Both the position numbers and the translations under genes were made by a program. Below the pieces are notes generated by a model. It did no database searches, was not told where the DNA came from, and was given only the letters and a program-made list of their open reading frames with translations. Positions 29,501 through 40,719 of a stretch of DNA of 64,000 bases are shown here, in pieces; the first letter of the stretch is position 1, and every line of letters starts with the position of its first letter. Source of the stretch: Diprion similis (taxonomy: Eukaryota > Arthropoda > Insecta > Hymenoptera > Diprionidae); NCBI RefSeq assembly GCF_021155765.1, contig NC_060110.1:6943501-7007500 (forward strand), written 5' to 3'.

Positions 29501-30176
29501 ATAAACCTATGATGATTGGGCCCTCAGACGGCCATATTAAGCAAGTTACAGCTGCGCTTTGACCAAATTTGTTACAGATAACTTTCTTCTCGCCCCTGTG
29601 GTTTGGAATATCATAAATATAACTCTTTCTAGTGATGATCAGAATATGAAGCGGGAAGATATTGAAATATTTCTACGATACTTGCGATATACATAATGTA
29701 ACTTACCAATCTTCTCCAATTCTATACACGTAAACTATGTTATCGGATTGTCCAACAGCAATTCTGGTAGAATCCGGAGAAAAGGCAATGCCTTTTATAA
29801 TGTAACTTTTTTTACCGTACTTGAAATATCCAAAAAAATTATTCCAAATATTAGCATTACAGTGAGACTGTTAGTATCATATAGAAGGTAGTTATCAAAT
29901 ATTCTTCAACTCACTTTAGGGTCTATAGGCTTGGTGGAAAATCTATCCTTTTTTACTCCTTTTTCATCGAATAGATATATTGATCTATCAGATGAGGCAA
30001 CGGCGAGTCTTAAATTATTGGGTGACCATACAATAGCAGCGACTCTATTTTCACTGTCCTGGTTGAAAAATACACCATGTTCATTACAGTGTACATATTA
30101 ATGTCAACAGCTAGTGCAAATGTCGGAGGAAACTCACTTGTGCAGGTAAAAGTGATCCCAAATATTTCAGCAACAT
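23574..30176 (-). CDS. IFT172: intraflagellar transport protein 172 (IFT-B complex)
   Basis: Peripheral IFT-B subunit needed to assemble cilia; in insects mainly in ciliated sensory neurons. Nine coding exons from the ATG at 30176: 30138-30176, 29915-30058, 29707-29819, 29410-29595, 27118-29347, 26449-27009, 25932-26375, 25517-25849, 23574-24746. Phases agree throughout; the product is 1740 aa against 1749 in human. The N-terminal ~560 residues form WD40 propellers ([40 protein letters not shown]). The rest is TPR-like helices rich in [10 protein letters not shown]-type repeats. The C-terminus has the conserved [19 protein letters not shown] and ITGYPI motifs. The first exon codes only 13 residues. 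An X-box at 30314-30327 fits RFX control. Intron 8 holds a foldback element. Complete and apparently intact. Confidence 0.97.
24831..25493. mobile_element. foldback element in IFT172 intron 8
   Basis: Arms about 24831-25034 and 25295-25493 are inverse copies with moderate divergence. Matching words include TTGTTCAATT, TTTTATTAG, and the pair CGCTCAGTGACATTATTTGTG and CACAAAATATGTCACTGAGTG. The outer ends read AGTGGGTGTATTTCGAG and GGGGTATAGGTGAATTTTTG. The centre is AT-rich and non-coding. It fills most of the 770-base intron. Confidence 0.7.
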
Positions 30177-30313
30177 GTTTGTATGAAAAATAAATTTTTA
30201 TCTTATTGAGAATGAAATTCTCAAGTTATTGAAACTTAAATGATCTTTATTTTCACATTAAAATAGGCTTCATAGGGGAATCATTCAACAGGCCTTCATG
30301 GTATGTACATGTT

Positions 30314-30327
30314 GTCTCCATAGCAAC
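30314..30327. promoter_or_regulatory. RFX X-box upstream of IFT172
   Basis: GTCTCCATAGCAAC matches every position of the 14-base X-box consensus RYYNYYWWRRNRAC read on the opposite strand. It sits 138 bases before the IFT172 ATG. RFX factors control IFT genes through such sites in worms, flies and vertebrates, so this is probably the main ciliary control site of this gene. Confidence 0.75.
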
Positions 30328-31848
30328 GCACCTGCCTGTTAAGGCAAACTACCAATGAATTGGCACTGAGGTGTGATTTAGAAAACTTTTAAAATCGATT
30401 TCATAAGATTAGACGTAATACAGATAATGAAATTTCTTATTCACCCACTCCATTCCATACATGAATTAACAACTCCACAACCAATCCAGGATTGCATAGG
30501 CGAAATAAATTTTTTTTTTTTTTTCAACATCATATCATATATATTATAAACAATTTTACAGTGATAAAAGAATGTATTTAAGATAATTGAGATACAATTG
30601 GTTGCTTATTAGCCACAACAAAATTTGTAATTGTCATGTAACTACAATGCTTTTTGTACAACGTAAATATTATGTTGCATAATCTATTTTGTTTAAAAAT
30701 TCACAAGTTGAGGGAATATATTATACAATTCTATCTAACTAAAATGATATAAACAAGACAGTGTAGAGATTCCGAATGTATGCCAATTTCAAGATATGCA
30801 TTATATCTACAAGGTTGCCATTGGAGGCCTCGCACTGACAATGAGTGTAACCACACTTGAGCTTTCACATGCTATTGATGCGTCTATGTTGAGTGAAGCT
30901 TTTTATATGCAGCCCTACAACTCTCCCATAGATGCCACCAGATATTACCTCCATACTTCAATATATGTACCGCATAAACTCAACAGAACTTAAACTTTTC
31001 TTGTCATTGCAATGAAGTTAATACAAGATATGTAATAATCCAGTACAGTTGTAGTTGATCACAATTTCACAATATTTTTATATTATTTTGTTCGTTTTAA
31101 CATTCAGCATTTAAAATAGAATCTGTACTTGTTTCACATGTACATCAACTAGCCAGAATAGAGTTACTCATTATCGTCAAAGCAAATATTTTACAACGGC
31201 AATTTTTTCCCAGAAAATTTTTCATGCAAGGTAAAACGGATTCAATCATTTACAGGAGAATTAGGTTTGGAATATTACATATTTACATAATACTTATTAA
31301 ATATCGCTACCCGTGGCAGAAGTAACTAATATTCTCATAACATAAACCGGAGGCCATAAATTAATTAGAAACTGCACAGCATTTTGACAGCCATAATATC
31401 AACGTCATCATTATTACTATAAAATGTTCCCATTAATTACCCGACACATCATACTAAGAATAATATAAAGATAAAAAAATCAGACGAAACATCAGATTTC
31501 AAAGTTGCAGTATTCATCCTTGTCGATAAATGGATCTCTGGTAAAATATGAGTAAATCAGGTATACTGAAGAGACAATATGGAAAGGTCTTACCTTCAAT
31601 AAGAACAGTCAACTCAATGGTAGGCAAGGTATAAAATTGAGGAGTACTTTTTGTTTTTCATAATCAGGAATGTTTTGAAATTATAAGTTTCCATTTCTTC
31701 TTTTGTTCAAGAATCACTTCACTAGCTAACCCACTCTTCATGGCTCCAAACTTTTGAAGTAATGCATAATTATACCTTTGGGATAATTGTATCCATAATA
31801 TGTGATCCCAAAAAGAAAAAAGACTAAAAGAAAATGCAATAGAAAATG
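30328..31848. other. IFT172 upstream and MOSMO 3' flank
   Basis: About 1.5 kb between the IFT172 X-box and the MOSMO stop codon. Both genes are on minus, so this holds the MOSMO 3' UTR and the start of IFT172. A T run lies near 30510. The open frame at 30796-30993 resembles nothing known. No repeat or RNA gene recognised. Confidence 0.5.
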
Positions 31849-32771
31849 CTAGAAATGCGGTAGGCAAACTTTGCCTGCAAATAGCTCGGAGATAACGGTT
31901 ATCCATAGTGCGAGGACAAACATTATGTAAGAAATTCCGACTTGATGGGAATTCGGTAACTGATATGGCTGACCGCCAATTTCATCCACATGGAAACCCA
32001 TTGGGAAGATCACTGCCGCCAAGCAGAATAGTACCACTGCAAAATATAAGTTATTCGACTGTAGCTACAATTTTTGTCACTACAGACTATCCGTGAAAAG
32101 ATTTAAATATGGTTGTTTTTTCAACAATATTACTGTAAAATAGCTCAAAAATACACTGAGAAATCAAGATTAATTAGTGGCAAATTATCTAAATATTTTG
32201 CTAACACCCACTTGGAAAGTTCAATTTTCAAAACCAGTGCTGTATGCGTAAAGTTTATGATTATCATAGAGTAAGAAGCGTAAACATTATTTACTGGCTG
32301 AAAATCCAACCCATCTGGCATAAGGAATGACGTTGCGGTCCCAATGAGAACTGGCGAGGAGTATAATAGTAGTTGTTATCAGAATACACCCTATGGATAT
32401 ACACACTAGTGCAAGTAGCCATTCAAGCTGAAGGTCGGGAGGATAGCATACTTGGGGTCGGTTGTACAGCGTCATACATGACCACATCAATCCGAGTCTG
32501 GTGTCACCTGAAAAGTCATGGCATATTTTATAGTCGGGACATTATTATTAATACATAATAATTTTAAGGACATTAAATTTTGTTTCATCACTAATTTGAT
32601 TTCAAAATTGACAAAACATGCGAATAGAGGATAATATCATGTTGGAGTAACTCTTGATTAATACAAACCTCCAACATCGGTGATAATCCAATCAGGCATG
32701 GCCAGACTGACAATTGCGAACATGTCAGCTGCCAAAAACAAAGTTCCCGATATAATAGTCAGTTTATCCAT
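31849..32771 (-). CDS. MOSMO: modulator of smoothened protein (MOSMO), four-pass membrane protein
   Basis: MOSMO acts in vertebrates with MEGF8 and MGRN1 to lower Smoothened at the cell surface and cilium, damping Hedgehog signalling. Three coding exons: 32669-32771 (ATG at 32771), 32295-32507 and 31849-32036; phases 1 and 1 agree. The product is 167 aa, the same length as human. Four hydrophobic segments are visible: IISGTLFLAADMFAIVSLAM, WLLALVCISIGCILITTTI, MVLFCLAAVIFPMGF and SYIMFVLALWITVISELF. Signature motifs are MDKLTIISG, PDW before exon 1 ends, SHWDRN..YARW, the loop EIGGQPYQLPN, and C-terminal FAGKVCLP. Claudin-like fold. It lies just downstream of the IFT172 start on the same strand. 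The divergent neighbour is PICK1. Confidence 0.93.
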
Positions 32772-33777
32772 TGTGTTATACTGTTCCACAATGTTTTATG
32801 TTTGTTTTCATGCGAGATATGAACTTTAGGCTACCTTGCACGATTTCACCATTATTTTTCTTTTTTCCTCGTCAATCAATTTCGTGTCACTTATTCTCTT
32901 TAACCAGTATTTCCAATGCGATTTCATAGGTCAGTTCGTATCTTGACAGATATTATCTGTCTTGTTTTTCATTATCTCACTGATCAAGATTTTTGTTTTT
33001 ATGTCGATTATTGTCTGATGCGTCGTGTTATGAAAGTATACAATAAAGTATACTCAGCTCAAATTTTCTGGATACCCTTGTCAATGCCTCCATTGCAGGT
33101 ACTTTCTGTGTTCTTCAATCCAAAAAATAAACCAAGATATACATTACGGATCTTAGGAATAGAATAGGTATACATCAATTCAAAGGTGCGTTCCGATATT
33201 GCCTTCCAGTGCTGCCAGTGATCCTTTATCTCTTTTGCTCTGTCGAGTTTGTGAGTAGCTCCTGCCTCTGTCCTAGGGAGTTTTTAGCCAGAAAAGAAAA
33301 GCTCGTGAACTCTGACTCGAGTCCTCAAATTCTGACGTGTTTTGGAACACGGAAGCTGATACAAATGTGAAACAGCCTGTGTGCGAAACAAATCATATAG
33401 ACGAACCATGGAATTAGTAAACTTGAGACAACGAAGCCTTGCAACACGGAGCAACATAAAGTGGTGCAGCGATGAACGGGGGCGAATCAATGAATTGCAA
33501 ATGTCAAGTCAAACGTCAGATTCAGCCAAGTTGAGCCAAGTTAAAGGCGGCAATTGAACGTATTTGATAAAATCGAAAGAAGCCCCAAAAGGATTTGAGA
33601 AAATAATTGAACTCGTGAGAATAGGAAAGTATCCGCCGACCAGAGAGTGTCGCAGCGTTCAAAGTGACCTGTACAGTAATTACCGAGGAATCAATCCCTA
33701 CCAATATATTTTATACGATCTGCATAAGTTTTATACGAATATAATATAAAATATACAACCTAAATAAGGTTAGCAAC
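32772..33777. promoter_or_regulatory. divergent promoter region MOSMO / PICK1
   Basis: 1,006 bases between two divergent ATGs. It contains the truncated MITE at 33183-33294. Otherwise it is unremarkable AT-rich sequence with no TATA box near either start. Short open frames here (32916-33167, 33284-33490) have no recognisable product. Confidence 0.45.
33183..33294. mobile_element. GTTCCGA-type MITE, right end missing
   Basis: Starts AAGGTGCGTTCCGATATT and runs through GTCCTAGGGAGTTTTTAGC. It aligns base for base over most of its length with the element at 47486-47622, for example TATCTCTTTTGC, CGAGTTT and CTCTGTCCTAGGGAGTTTT. The right terminal inverted repeat of the other copy is absent here. 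Confidence 0.75.
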
Positions 33778-36302
33778 ATGGAATTTGAGGACGACTTTTT
33801 CTTCGAGGAGGATAAAATGTTGGTTTACTTATTACAAAAAATACACATCGCTTGTGTGTGTCTGCTCTATCATGCTTTACCTTATTTTAATTACATTTTA
33901 TCTCTGTTTCTTGTATTCATTTATGCATGCTCAACCACTGTCACCGTTCGGTGGCACAGTCTAACGAACAGCTTCTTATCGCCTTCAGACACAATACCTT
34001 CCACCAATGCAAATGGAGTCAACGAAGATCTCGGTATTTCTTTAACAGCTCTGCCTCGGGCTAACATCGAACTGCATCAGCTGACCATGATGGAAGACCG
34101 CATGTATGCTATTTATTTTTATTATATTAAATTTAAATGAGTTTGTTTACGTCAAAGATGTGTATGATACGTAAAATGAGAAATTGTTTTTGAAGCGACT
34201 ATTTCTAGTTTTAAATATCTGGTTTTACGTCCCTCTGTGTGTGTGTGTGCGTGTGCAGCGAGAGGGGGGGGGGAGGTATGTGTGTTAGCGCACACATGTG
34301 TGGTTGAAAAACATTTCTTTTCAAATCCATTTCAACCAGTTCAAGAGTTAGGCTTCAAATCTCAAAGGAATTCTTGTTTTACTGTATCTTGCACTATTTT
34401 CTTATTGCTTGCTGCATCGGAGTTAGTCCAGACATAGAACTGGTCGCACGAGACAGAGTCGCCACTGTCACCCAGCTGCCTAGCAGCCAACTGTAAGTTT
34501 TATGTGTTTGGTTGGATCTAATATTGCGTATTTATTTGTCTTATTCTTTTATGCTGCGAACTGTAAATCTGCATCTGCAATTGACATACATGTACGCCCA
34601 ATGCTCTTTTGTGAAAAGACTTGTACTTACGCCCACATTACATCGAATAATGACATTGTAATAATTATATTAAATCTCTTCTTGTCTTTATTAACACTAC
34701 TGTCGTTCAAATAGGGGGATGACCATAACGTCGGGGAATGTCGTGATTCAGAAAGACAGCAGCAATTTAATCGGGATCAGCATTGGAGGTGGAGCTCCAC
34801 TTTGCCCTTGTCTTTACATTGTCCAAGTGTTTGACAACACGCCAGCTGCTGCAGAAGGTACGCTGCAATCCGGTGACGAACTTGTTGCAGTTAATGGGGC
34901 CTCTGTTAAGGGAAAGACCAAAGTTGAAGTGGCAAAAATGATTCAGGCTTGTGATGGACAAGTCAGCATCAATTACAACAAACTCCATGCTGACCCAAGG
35001 CAAGGACGATCCCTTGATATCGCTCTGAAAAAGGTGAAATTGTCATTTTAAATTTGCACTTGAAGTAATCACATAAGTACTCTGCTTCTGTGTGGTTGAG
35101 AGGGTCAGGTTGTTTTTTTCATCGTTCATAGAACGAACACAGTCTCAACTTGCAATTTGACTGTTTGATATTTCAATTTCATTTTAATATTTGGGTTTAT
35201 GGTATTGGCTGCAAACGTTTATAATTCAATTTTTTTGAGAGGGATTTTCGGTCATTTAAGGTCAAGCACAGACTGGTCGAGGGAATGGGGAGTGCCACAG
35301 CAGATGCCTTGGGCTTGTCCCGAGCTATATTATGCAATGATGCGTTGGTTCAACGATTGGCTGCTCTGCAACGGACTGAAAATTTATACAGAGGTTTAGT
35401 GGTCCATGCAAAAGCCACTCTACGAGCTTTTTTCGATCTCACTCAAGTATATAAAGGTATAATGAAGTCGTCAATATGATATGAAGATAGCTTTTGCCTA
35501 ATATTGCTCACGTTTGAATCGAATGATATTCTGAATTGTTAAAAAAATTACCAAAATTGAGTGCATCGTTTTTTTTAAGACATGTACTTCAATCATTACA
35601 GCATTTGGTGATGCTTTTGCGGCCATTGGGGTAAGGGAGCCTCAACCACGTGCGAGCGAAGCGTTCAGGCAATTCGGTGAACAACATAGACAGATGGAAA
35701 AGTTCGGAGTAGCGATGCTAAAAGCGGTGAAACCCATTTTGAGTGACCTTGGAACATATCTTCATAAAGCCATTCCGGACACGAGATTAACGATCAGTAA
35801 ATACGCGGACGCCAAATTCGAGTACCTCTCTTATTGCCTGAAAGTTAAAGAGTTAGACGACGAGGAGCAGAGTTACGCAGCGCTCCAGGAGCCGCTGTAC
35901 CGTGTAGAGACCGGCAACTATGAATATCGACTTGTTTTGCGATGCCGACAGGAGGCGAGATCGAAATTCGCTAAGCTCAGGTCCGATGTTCTCGTGAAAC
36001 TCGAATTGCTCGATAATAAACACGTTCAAGACGTCGTATGGCAGCTGCAAAAGTTTGCCTCTGGATTAGCTAAGTGTCACGCTGAAAGCAGGGACCTCCT
36101 ATCAGAGTCTACCTTGTTTCCCGTCGAGGTCGACCTATCGCGATCGGCATTTCAGTACAAAACTACAGGACCGCTTCAGTCTTCGGTGGATAGTGAAGAC
36201 GGGGATGATGAAGAAGACGCGAAAGCGAATGAAAATGACGAAACACCGATGCTAGATATCCAGGAAACTGTACTCTTGTCCACAGAGCCAAACCAGTTCT
36301 AG
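33778..36302 (+). CDS. PICK1: PICK1 (protein interacting with C kinase 1), PDZ-BAR protein
   Basis: Membrane-bending scaffold that binds receptor tails by its PDZ domain and lipids by its BAR domain; works in vesicle biogenesis and receptor traffic. Core coding exons: 33778-33818, 34715-35033, 35261-35456 and 35602-36302, phases 2, 0, 1; 418 aa against 415 in human. The N-terminus is acidic (EFEDDFFFEEDKM). The PDZ carries the loop NLIGISIGGG and CPCLYIVQVFDNTPAA. BAR/arfaptin begins near KHRLVEGM and includes ADALGLSRAILCND and GVREPQPR. A Glu/Asp-rich tail is typical. The first donor, GTTGGT, is weak. Two open, phase 2-2 segments in intron 1 (33960-34103 and 34427-34492) could be cassette exons adding 70 residues before the PDZ. 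Start chosen from the conserved acidic N-terminus. Confidence 0.95.
33960..34103 (+). CDS. possible PICK1 cassette exon B (48 codons)
   Basis: A 144-base open segment with acceptor GGCACAG and donor AT/GTATGC, phase 2 on both sides. It can therefore be included between PICK1 exons without shifting frame. It would encode an uncharged-to-polar linker with TNANGVNEDLGISLTALPR. No family match is known to me. Non-coding neighbours in the same intron are also partly open, so inclusion is unproven. Confidence 0.35.
34236..34275. repeat. TG-repeat and G-run
   Basis: TGTGTGTGTGTGCGTGTG followed shortly by a run of eight or more G bases, in PICK1 intron 1 between the two possible cassette exons. Confidence 0.8.
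34427..34492 (+). CDS. possible PICK1 cassette exon C (22 codons)
   Basis: A 66-base open segment with acceptor GGAGTTAG and strong donor CT/GTAAGT, phase 2 on both sides. It codes PDIELVARDRVATVTQLPSS, which looks like ordinary protein sequence. Joined to the next exon it reads directly into GMTITSGN of the PDZ. Unproven without transcript data. Confidence 0.4.
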
Positions 36303-37658
36303 CGATATCTCAAAAACCAATGAGAATTACGCGTACTCTTTAGATCCTTTTATTCTATTACTTTGTTGCATAAGCTATCACTTAAAAGTAAATGAAGTTC
36401 AGACAAGTCCCGGCAGTTGTTACACTTTTATTCGGTATGTAGCTCGAGTCATACGGTTTGTCTTATTTGTTTACAGACGATTCAAAGAGATTGCCAACGA
36501 AAAAGGTAAATTATAATTTATACCATAAAAAAACTACAGATTTCTGTAGAATTCCGTCTCTCAGCTTGCTTAAATTTAGCGTAGGAATAGCTTTTTTAAT
36601 TTCCTTTAGTTTCATGAATTGTAGTCTTTAAGACTAGTCATTCACAAAACTGAAAAACAAGCTCTTAGGTGTAACTTTTCTGTTGTTTTTCTTTCTGGTA
36701 CCAAATATTTTCTTGAATACTGGTACTGAGTATCAGTGAGAAAGTTTTTGCACAGTTGACATTAAATTGATGAAATCGTTACATTACTTTCAGACAGTAT
36801 TGACGTAAAGCTAAATATAATCCCACGTTTCATTTTACTTGATTACTTATCAAGAATTACCGCGACGTATTGATTATTAATTTATTCGAAGCTCTTAAAT
36901 TTCGTGTGTGATTAAAATAAGATTATAATAAAAGTAAAATACTAGTAAAAGAAGGACATTAATGAGGGAAAGTGATGAATTTTCTACATTCGTTTCGTAT
37001 GGAAGCTAGTCAAAAATAAAATGATTTACTTTTGGAGCCGACTGTTACTTCGACTTTCAAGTGTAACGAGAATCACGTGTTCTCATTTTCCATCGCTTCT
37101 TTTTTCCGGTAGTATGTATGAGTATATACATACATACATTCGTGACAGCATGTACATTTAGTGAGATGAAATTTGAAGAGGCCGTGATTAACTCCAGGGA
37201 TAGTCTGCATTGGGTAGATACGGCAAAAAATATATCACACCACCAGCATACGTATATGCAGAAGTGTACATCCTTGCGCGGCAACATGTATATTCAACAA
37301 TTATTTATAGCAAAGAGTAAGACCAATAAAGCATAAATTGATGAAAAACAGTTTGGAGCGTAGTTAATGGTCGGGTGGCTCGGTTCGTTTCTTGGCCAGT
37401 GTGTTGGCCGTTTTCGTGTGGGTGCTGTATCAATGGATTTTATTAGTATTGGAGGGGGTGTGTGGGTAGTTTGTCTGTCTGTCCGTCTGTCTTCCTTTCG
37501 TCCATCCGCGAAAGAGATTCTCACTACGGTACAAACACGCGCCGACGTTCTACTCGCGCGCATCGTATTGCCGAGGAGCTTCAATCATTACTATATCGGA
37601 AGCGAATTAATCGATCAATACCAATATATCAAACTTTGAATTTCCATTTGCACAAATT
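36303..37658. other. PICK1 3' flank
   Basis: About 1.35 kb without a supported gene. It should hold the PICK1 3' UTR; the only AATAAA noticed is more than 600 bases downstream. Overlapping open frames near 37294-37640 are Arg/Pro/Thr-rich on one strand and match nothing. Confidence 0.4.
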
Positions 37659-37934
37659 TCACTCTCCCAAAGTGCGCTTTGAGCAATTATATTTCTCTAT
37701 TTCGTCGGGTCTTGGAAGATGAATCTGCTGCTCACCTTGTATTTGTATGCGTAAATGAGTAAAATAATAGTAAAATGACAACGAACGGAAAAGAAAATCA
37801 GAATTAACAAACCAGAAACAAGTCGCACTTTGTTATATACATTTGTTTGCTTCTCGGGTTCTAAATAGTTTCAAGAAAAGATACCTACTTGGATTTCCAT
37901 CATTTTCTGGTTTGGGTTCGTCCTGATCTGGTGA
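37659..37934 (-). CDS. possible two 3'-terminal coding exons of an unidentified gene
   Basis: On minus, 37889-37934 has an excellent acceptor (TTTTCTCTTTTTCCAG) and a donor, GTAGGT. It is open as SPDQDEPKPENDGNP. It can join in phase to 37659-37735, which reads EQQIHLPRPDEIEKYNCSKR and stops at TGA. The second acceptor (AATACAAG) lacks a good pyrimidine tract. Composition (acidic, Pro-rich, then charged) looks protein-like but I recognise no family. Upstream exons would lie above 37934. Low confidence. Confidence 0.25.
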
Positions 37935-40698
37935 CTGGAAAAAGAGAAAAATTACGGAGTAATCTGCAATCCGATGGCGTCCCGATGACGCGTCATTTGG
38001 TAAGAAATTATATATAATTATAAATCATGCACCATATATAGCTACAGTATTTACAATAATAAATGAATGTTCAATAATTTTATCCATTTTGTATGTACGT
38101 CTTTCAGTTCACTTTCATTCTAACACGACTGCATTCAACAGGTTGAAACTTATAATTCAAGTACAGAAAACTTGAACATTTTCGAAGTATAGTAGTTTAA
38201 ATACATTTCTTCTAATGGCATTAAATGCAAATCGTAAGAAACTTTGGTCATATAGAAATAAAAATACGTGAAGACTAATTTCGCGACAAGGCAAAGTTCA
38301 GCGTAACGTAACTTCAAACTAGTAGCTGCACGGCACAAAATTCCGTTGAAAATAAGAACGGAGTTTAAATTTATACTTATATTGGAAGTGCCGGCGTGTG
38401 TCGACAATCCGGCGATTCGGTTCGTGCAGATCGGACGAAAGTAATAGCAGTTTTTTACTATCGCCCGTATACAGGCATACATATAATATACACATGTAGA
38501 TACGTGCGATTTACTCGCGTTTTTACTATCAATTTCTCCTACCACTTGAGACCGTAAACTGAATCTCTTCATCGTCATAGAAATAGGTATAAAAATTTCA
38601 AATTAGCCAGACTCCAGGCGCCTGGAGCAACAGACCCCACGCGCTCGTTTATTGTACTCTGAAATGTCAAATGTTTAGATACATGACATATACCTATATT
38701 ACACAAAATTACAGTTATACAAATCACGTATATAGCACGCGTACGCAGCTTCTCCCGACTCATAAATGAAATAAAAAATAACGGTATAGTATATGTAGAT
38801 CGGATGTAGACATACGTATACGCCGTTCTCGTACGAGTATACCTATGTATGCATAGTATATAATCTATACCTATGCTTGCGGAACACGTGCGATCCTCAG
38901 GATCATCAGTAAAATTAAAAGATTGCCTCATCGGTGAATAATTAATTCTATTGCACACATGTACATTTGTAGGTATGTATGTACATACGTGCATTATACG
39001 TTTACTCGGTTGTAAAATTAGCGTGACCAAAATTCATGACTTATAAAAAAGCGACAAAGTTAAAATAAAAAAAATATCTGTAATGGCAAAAATGATTATT
39101 TATTAATAACTGAAAGAATAAATACCATCTAAATTCGTATGTTTCGCGTTCAAATAAAAACACAGGCTTGTTGGCATATATATGTATACACACACACACA
39201 CACACACACAAATATATATATATTATAATGCACGTTGAACGCATGCGATATACCTTTATAAGTGATTACGCTGGCGGCGACAGAATGCTCGTGGAGAGAG
39301 AGTTAAGAGTTGGTTTGTCGTTATTACAGTAAGATAAATAGATATAGATAGCTGAGAGGTGTATTTAACGTGGGATGAGCGCGGAGGAGGGTATCCACCA
39401 CCATATTTGGAGGATGGTTTCATCCCGCGCCCCGCGTGGGTGCCGCACGGCTCCCACCGCCTCGATCTTCGCTCACCAGTTCGATCTTTCCTTCTTATTA
39501 CTATGCACACACGAATTAAAGTTGTCAGCGGATGCCACATGTACGTATGTATCGTGTCGCTCAACTTTACCTGCAGGATTCATCTGTAAAAATTTTGTCC
39601 CTATATTTTAAATAATTTCCGCCGACTCATATAATTTTACCATGGATACTAATATACTCGTACAAGTATGATATATACTATTACATTGTATTTGTATCGC
39701 GAATTCGTCATCTGTAATTGAATTATTATACTATCGCAATGATATCGATCTCTTAACTCGTATTACCCGCGTCTTTACGCCTAGTCTTTATGCACACCGT
39801 TCAACACCTGCGTTAACTAACCACGGCACATAAGGCGACAGCGTTTTTGAGATTGCGTAATTTCTTTACTAGCGGAACTTTTATGAATAAAGATTATTTT
39901 TTGAAGTAGGTCGATAAGGGTGTAATCGCAAAAATATGGGGTATTCTGGTCTAGAGGTCTGGTTTTCGGGCGTTTTTTCGGGTTTAAGTTATGGTAAAAA
40001 AAGTTATGGACCTCTAAATACGGCCGCGACAAAAAAAAACGGTTGAGGTAAGCGACACGATTCCAGTGCTCCCATTCATCCAGAACAGAAAAACAACGAC
40101 CTTTCTTTAATTAGTAAAGATATCGCTACAGCCTGTACCAAGAGGAAAAAAATGTTTAAAAACGGCGACTGTTTGAAAGAAAAATTAGTTATTTCTCTAT
40201 TTTTTCGATATTCTTCAATTTTTTTTAAATAGTTGTGATAATAATTTCGCCATGCCCGTGGTAGGGGCTGCAGAGGGATATATACTGCAGATTCATACCA
40301 AATTTAAATTTAATTAATAGTATAGACTTCAATATTTGATGTCAACCAGTTTGAAAAATGTAGTTTTGAAATGAATGCATTTAAAGTTTTGACCTCGGTT
40401 TTGACGCTTATGTATAGTGTTTGTATAGTGAAAGATTATATAAAAGTTTTTCAAGATCCTGTGAAATCACAATAAACCTGTGAAATTTCTTTCAAACTGC
40501 ATTCACATTCCCGTATTTCAGCAAAATTCGCAGGGTTAGAATCCATTGTAAGTTTAATTTTTCTTGTATCCCACTTACAATTAAGCAGCTCGAAAGGCGG
40601 TGTCGTCATCGACTGTAATGATCGACTGGATTGCTAATCGAAGTTGGAATAGTACTGGTAGTAAAATTGTGGGCAATGCTAAATACGATTATCCTTTC
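37935..40698. other. noggin upstream region
   Basis: 2.7 kb with no supported gene. It includes a GC-rich stretch at about 39380-39480, a CA microsatellite at 39187-39210, and a 13-base segment at 39571-39583 (minus) with perfect splice signals on both sides. Noggin 5' UTR exons may lie here; a candidate is bounded by TTTCAG and GTAAGT at about 40522-40549. Confidence 0.4.
39187..39210. repeat. CA microsatellite
   Basis: Uninterrupted CACACA run of about 24 bases flanked by TATGTATA and ATATATAT. Confidence 0.9.
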
Positions 40699-40719
40699 AT
40701 GAAACGAATAATTTTCCAG

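Noticed and set aside
33819-33959. Continuous ORF running from PICK1 exon 1 into its intron
   Set aside because: The 33778-34140 frame stays open, but the part after residue 14 is hydrophobic AT-rich intron sequence, and family alignment jumps from EEDKM to GMTITSGN. Only the later segments with splice sites were kept as candidates.
37294-37722. Overlapping ORFs on both strands
   Set aside because: Simple Thr/Arg/Pro runs on minus and Val/Gly/Ser runs on plus arise from the same GT/CT-rich DNA; no family motif and no splice support.
38150-39030. Two long minus ORFs (142 and 151 codons)
   Set aside because: Cys/Tyr/Ile-rich composition typical of AT-rich noncoding sequence with TATA and TACATA runs; no recognisable domain.
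39817-40032. 71-codon minus ORF with LNPKKRPKTRPLDQNTPYF
   Set aside because: Looks like translation of repetitive DNA; no start context, no domain, no splice partner. Genome BLASTN would settle copy number.
40618-40719. Noggin start at the upstream in-frame ATG 40618 or 40699
   Set aside because: Would place 34 or 7 extra residues before the signal-peptide core; 40720 gives a normal-length signal peptide. Not excluded without transcript data.
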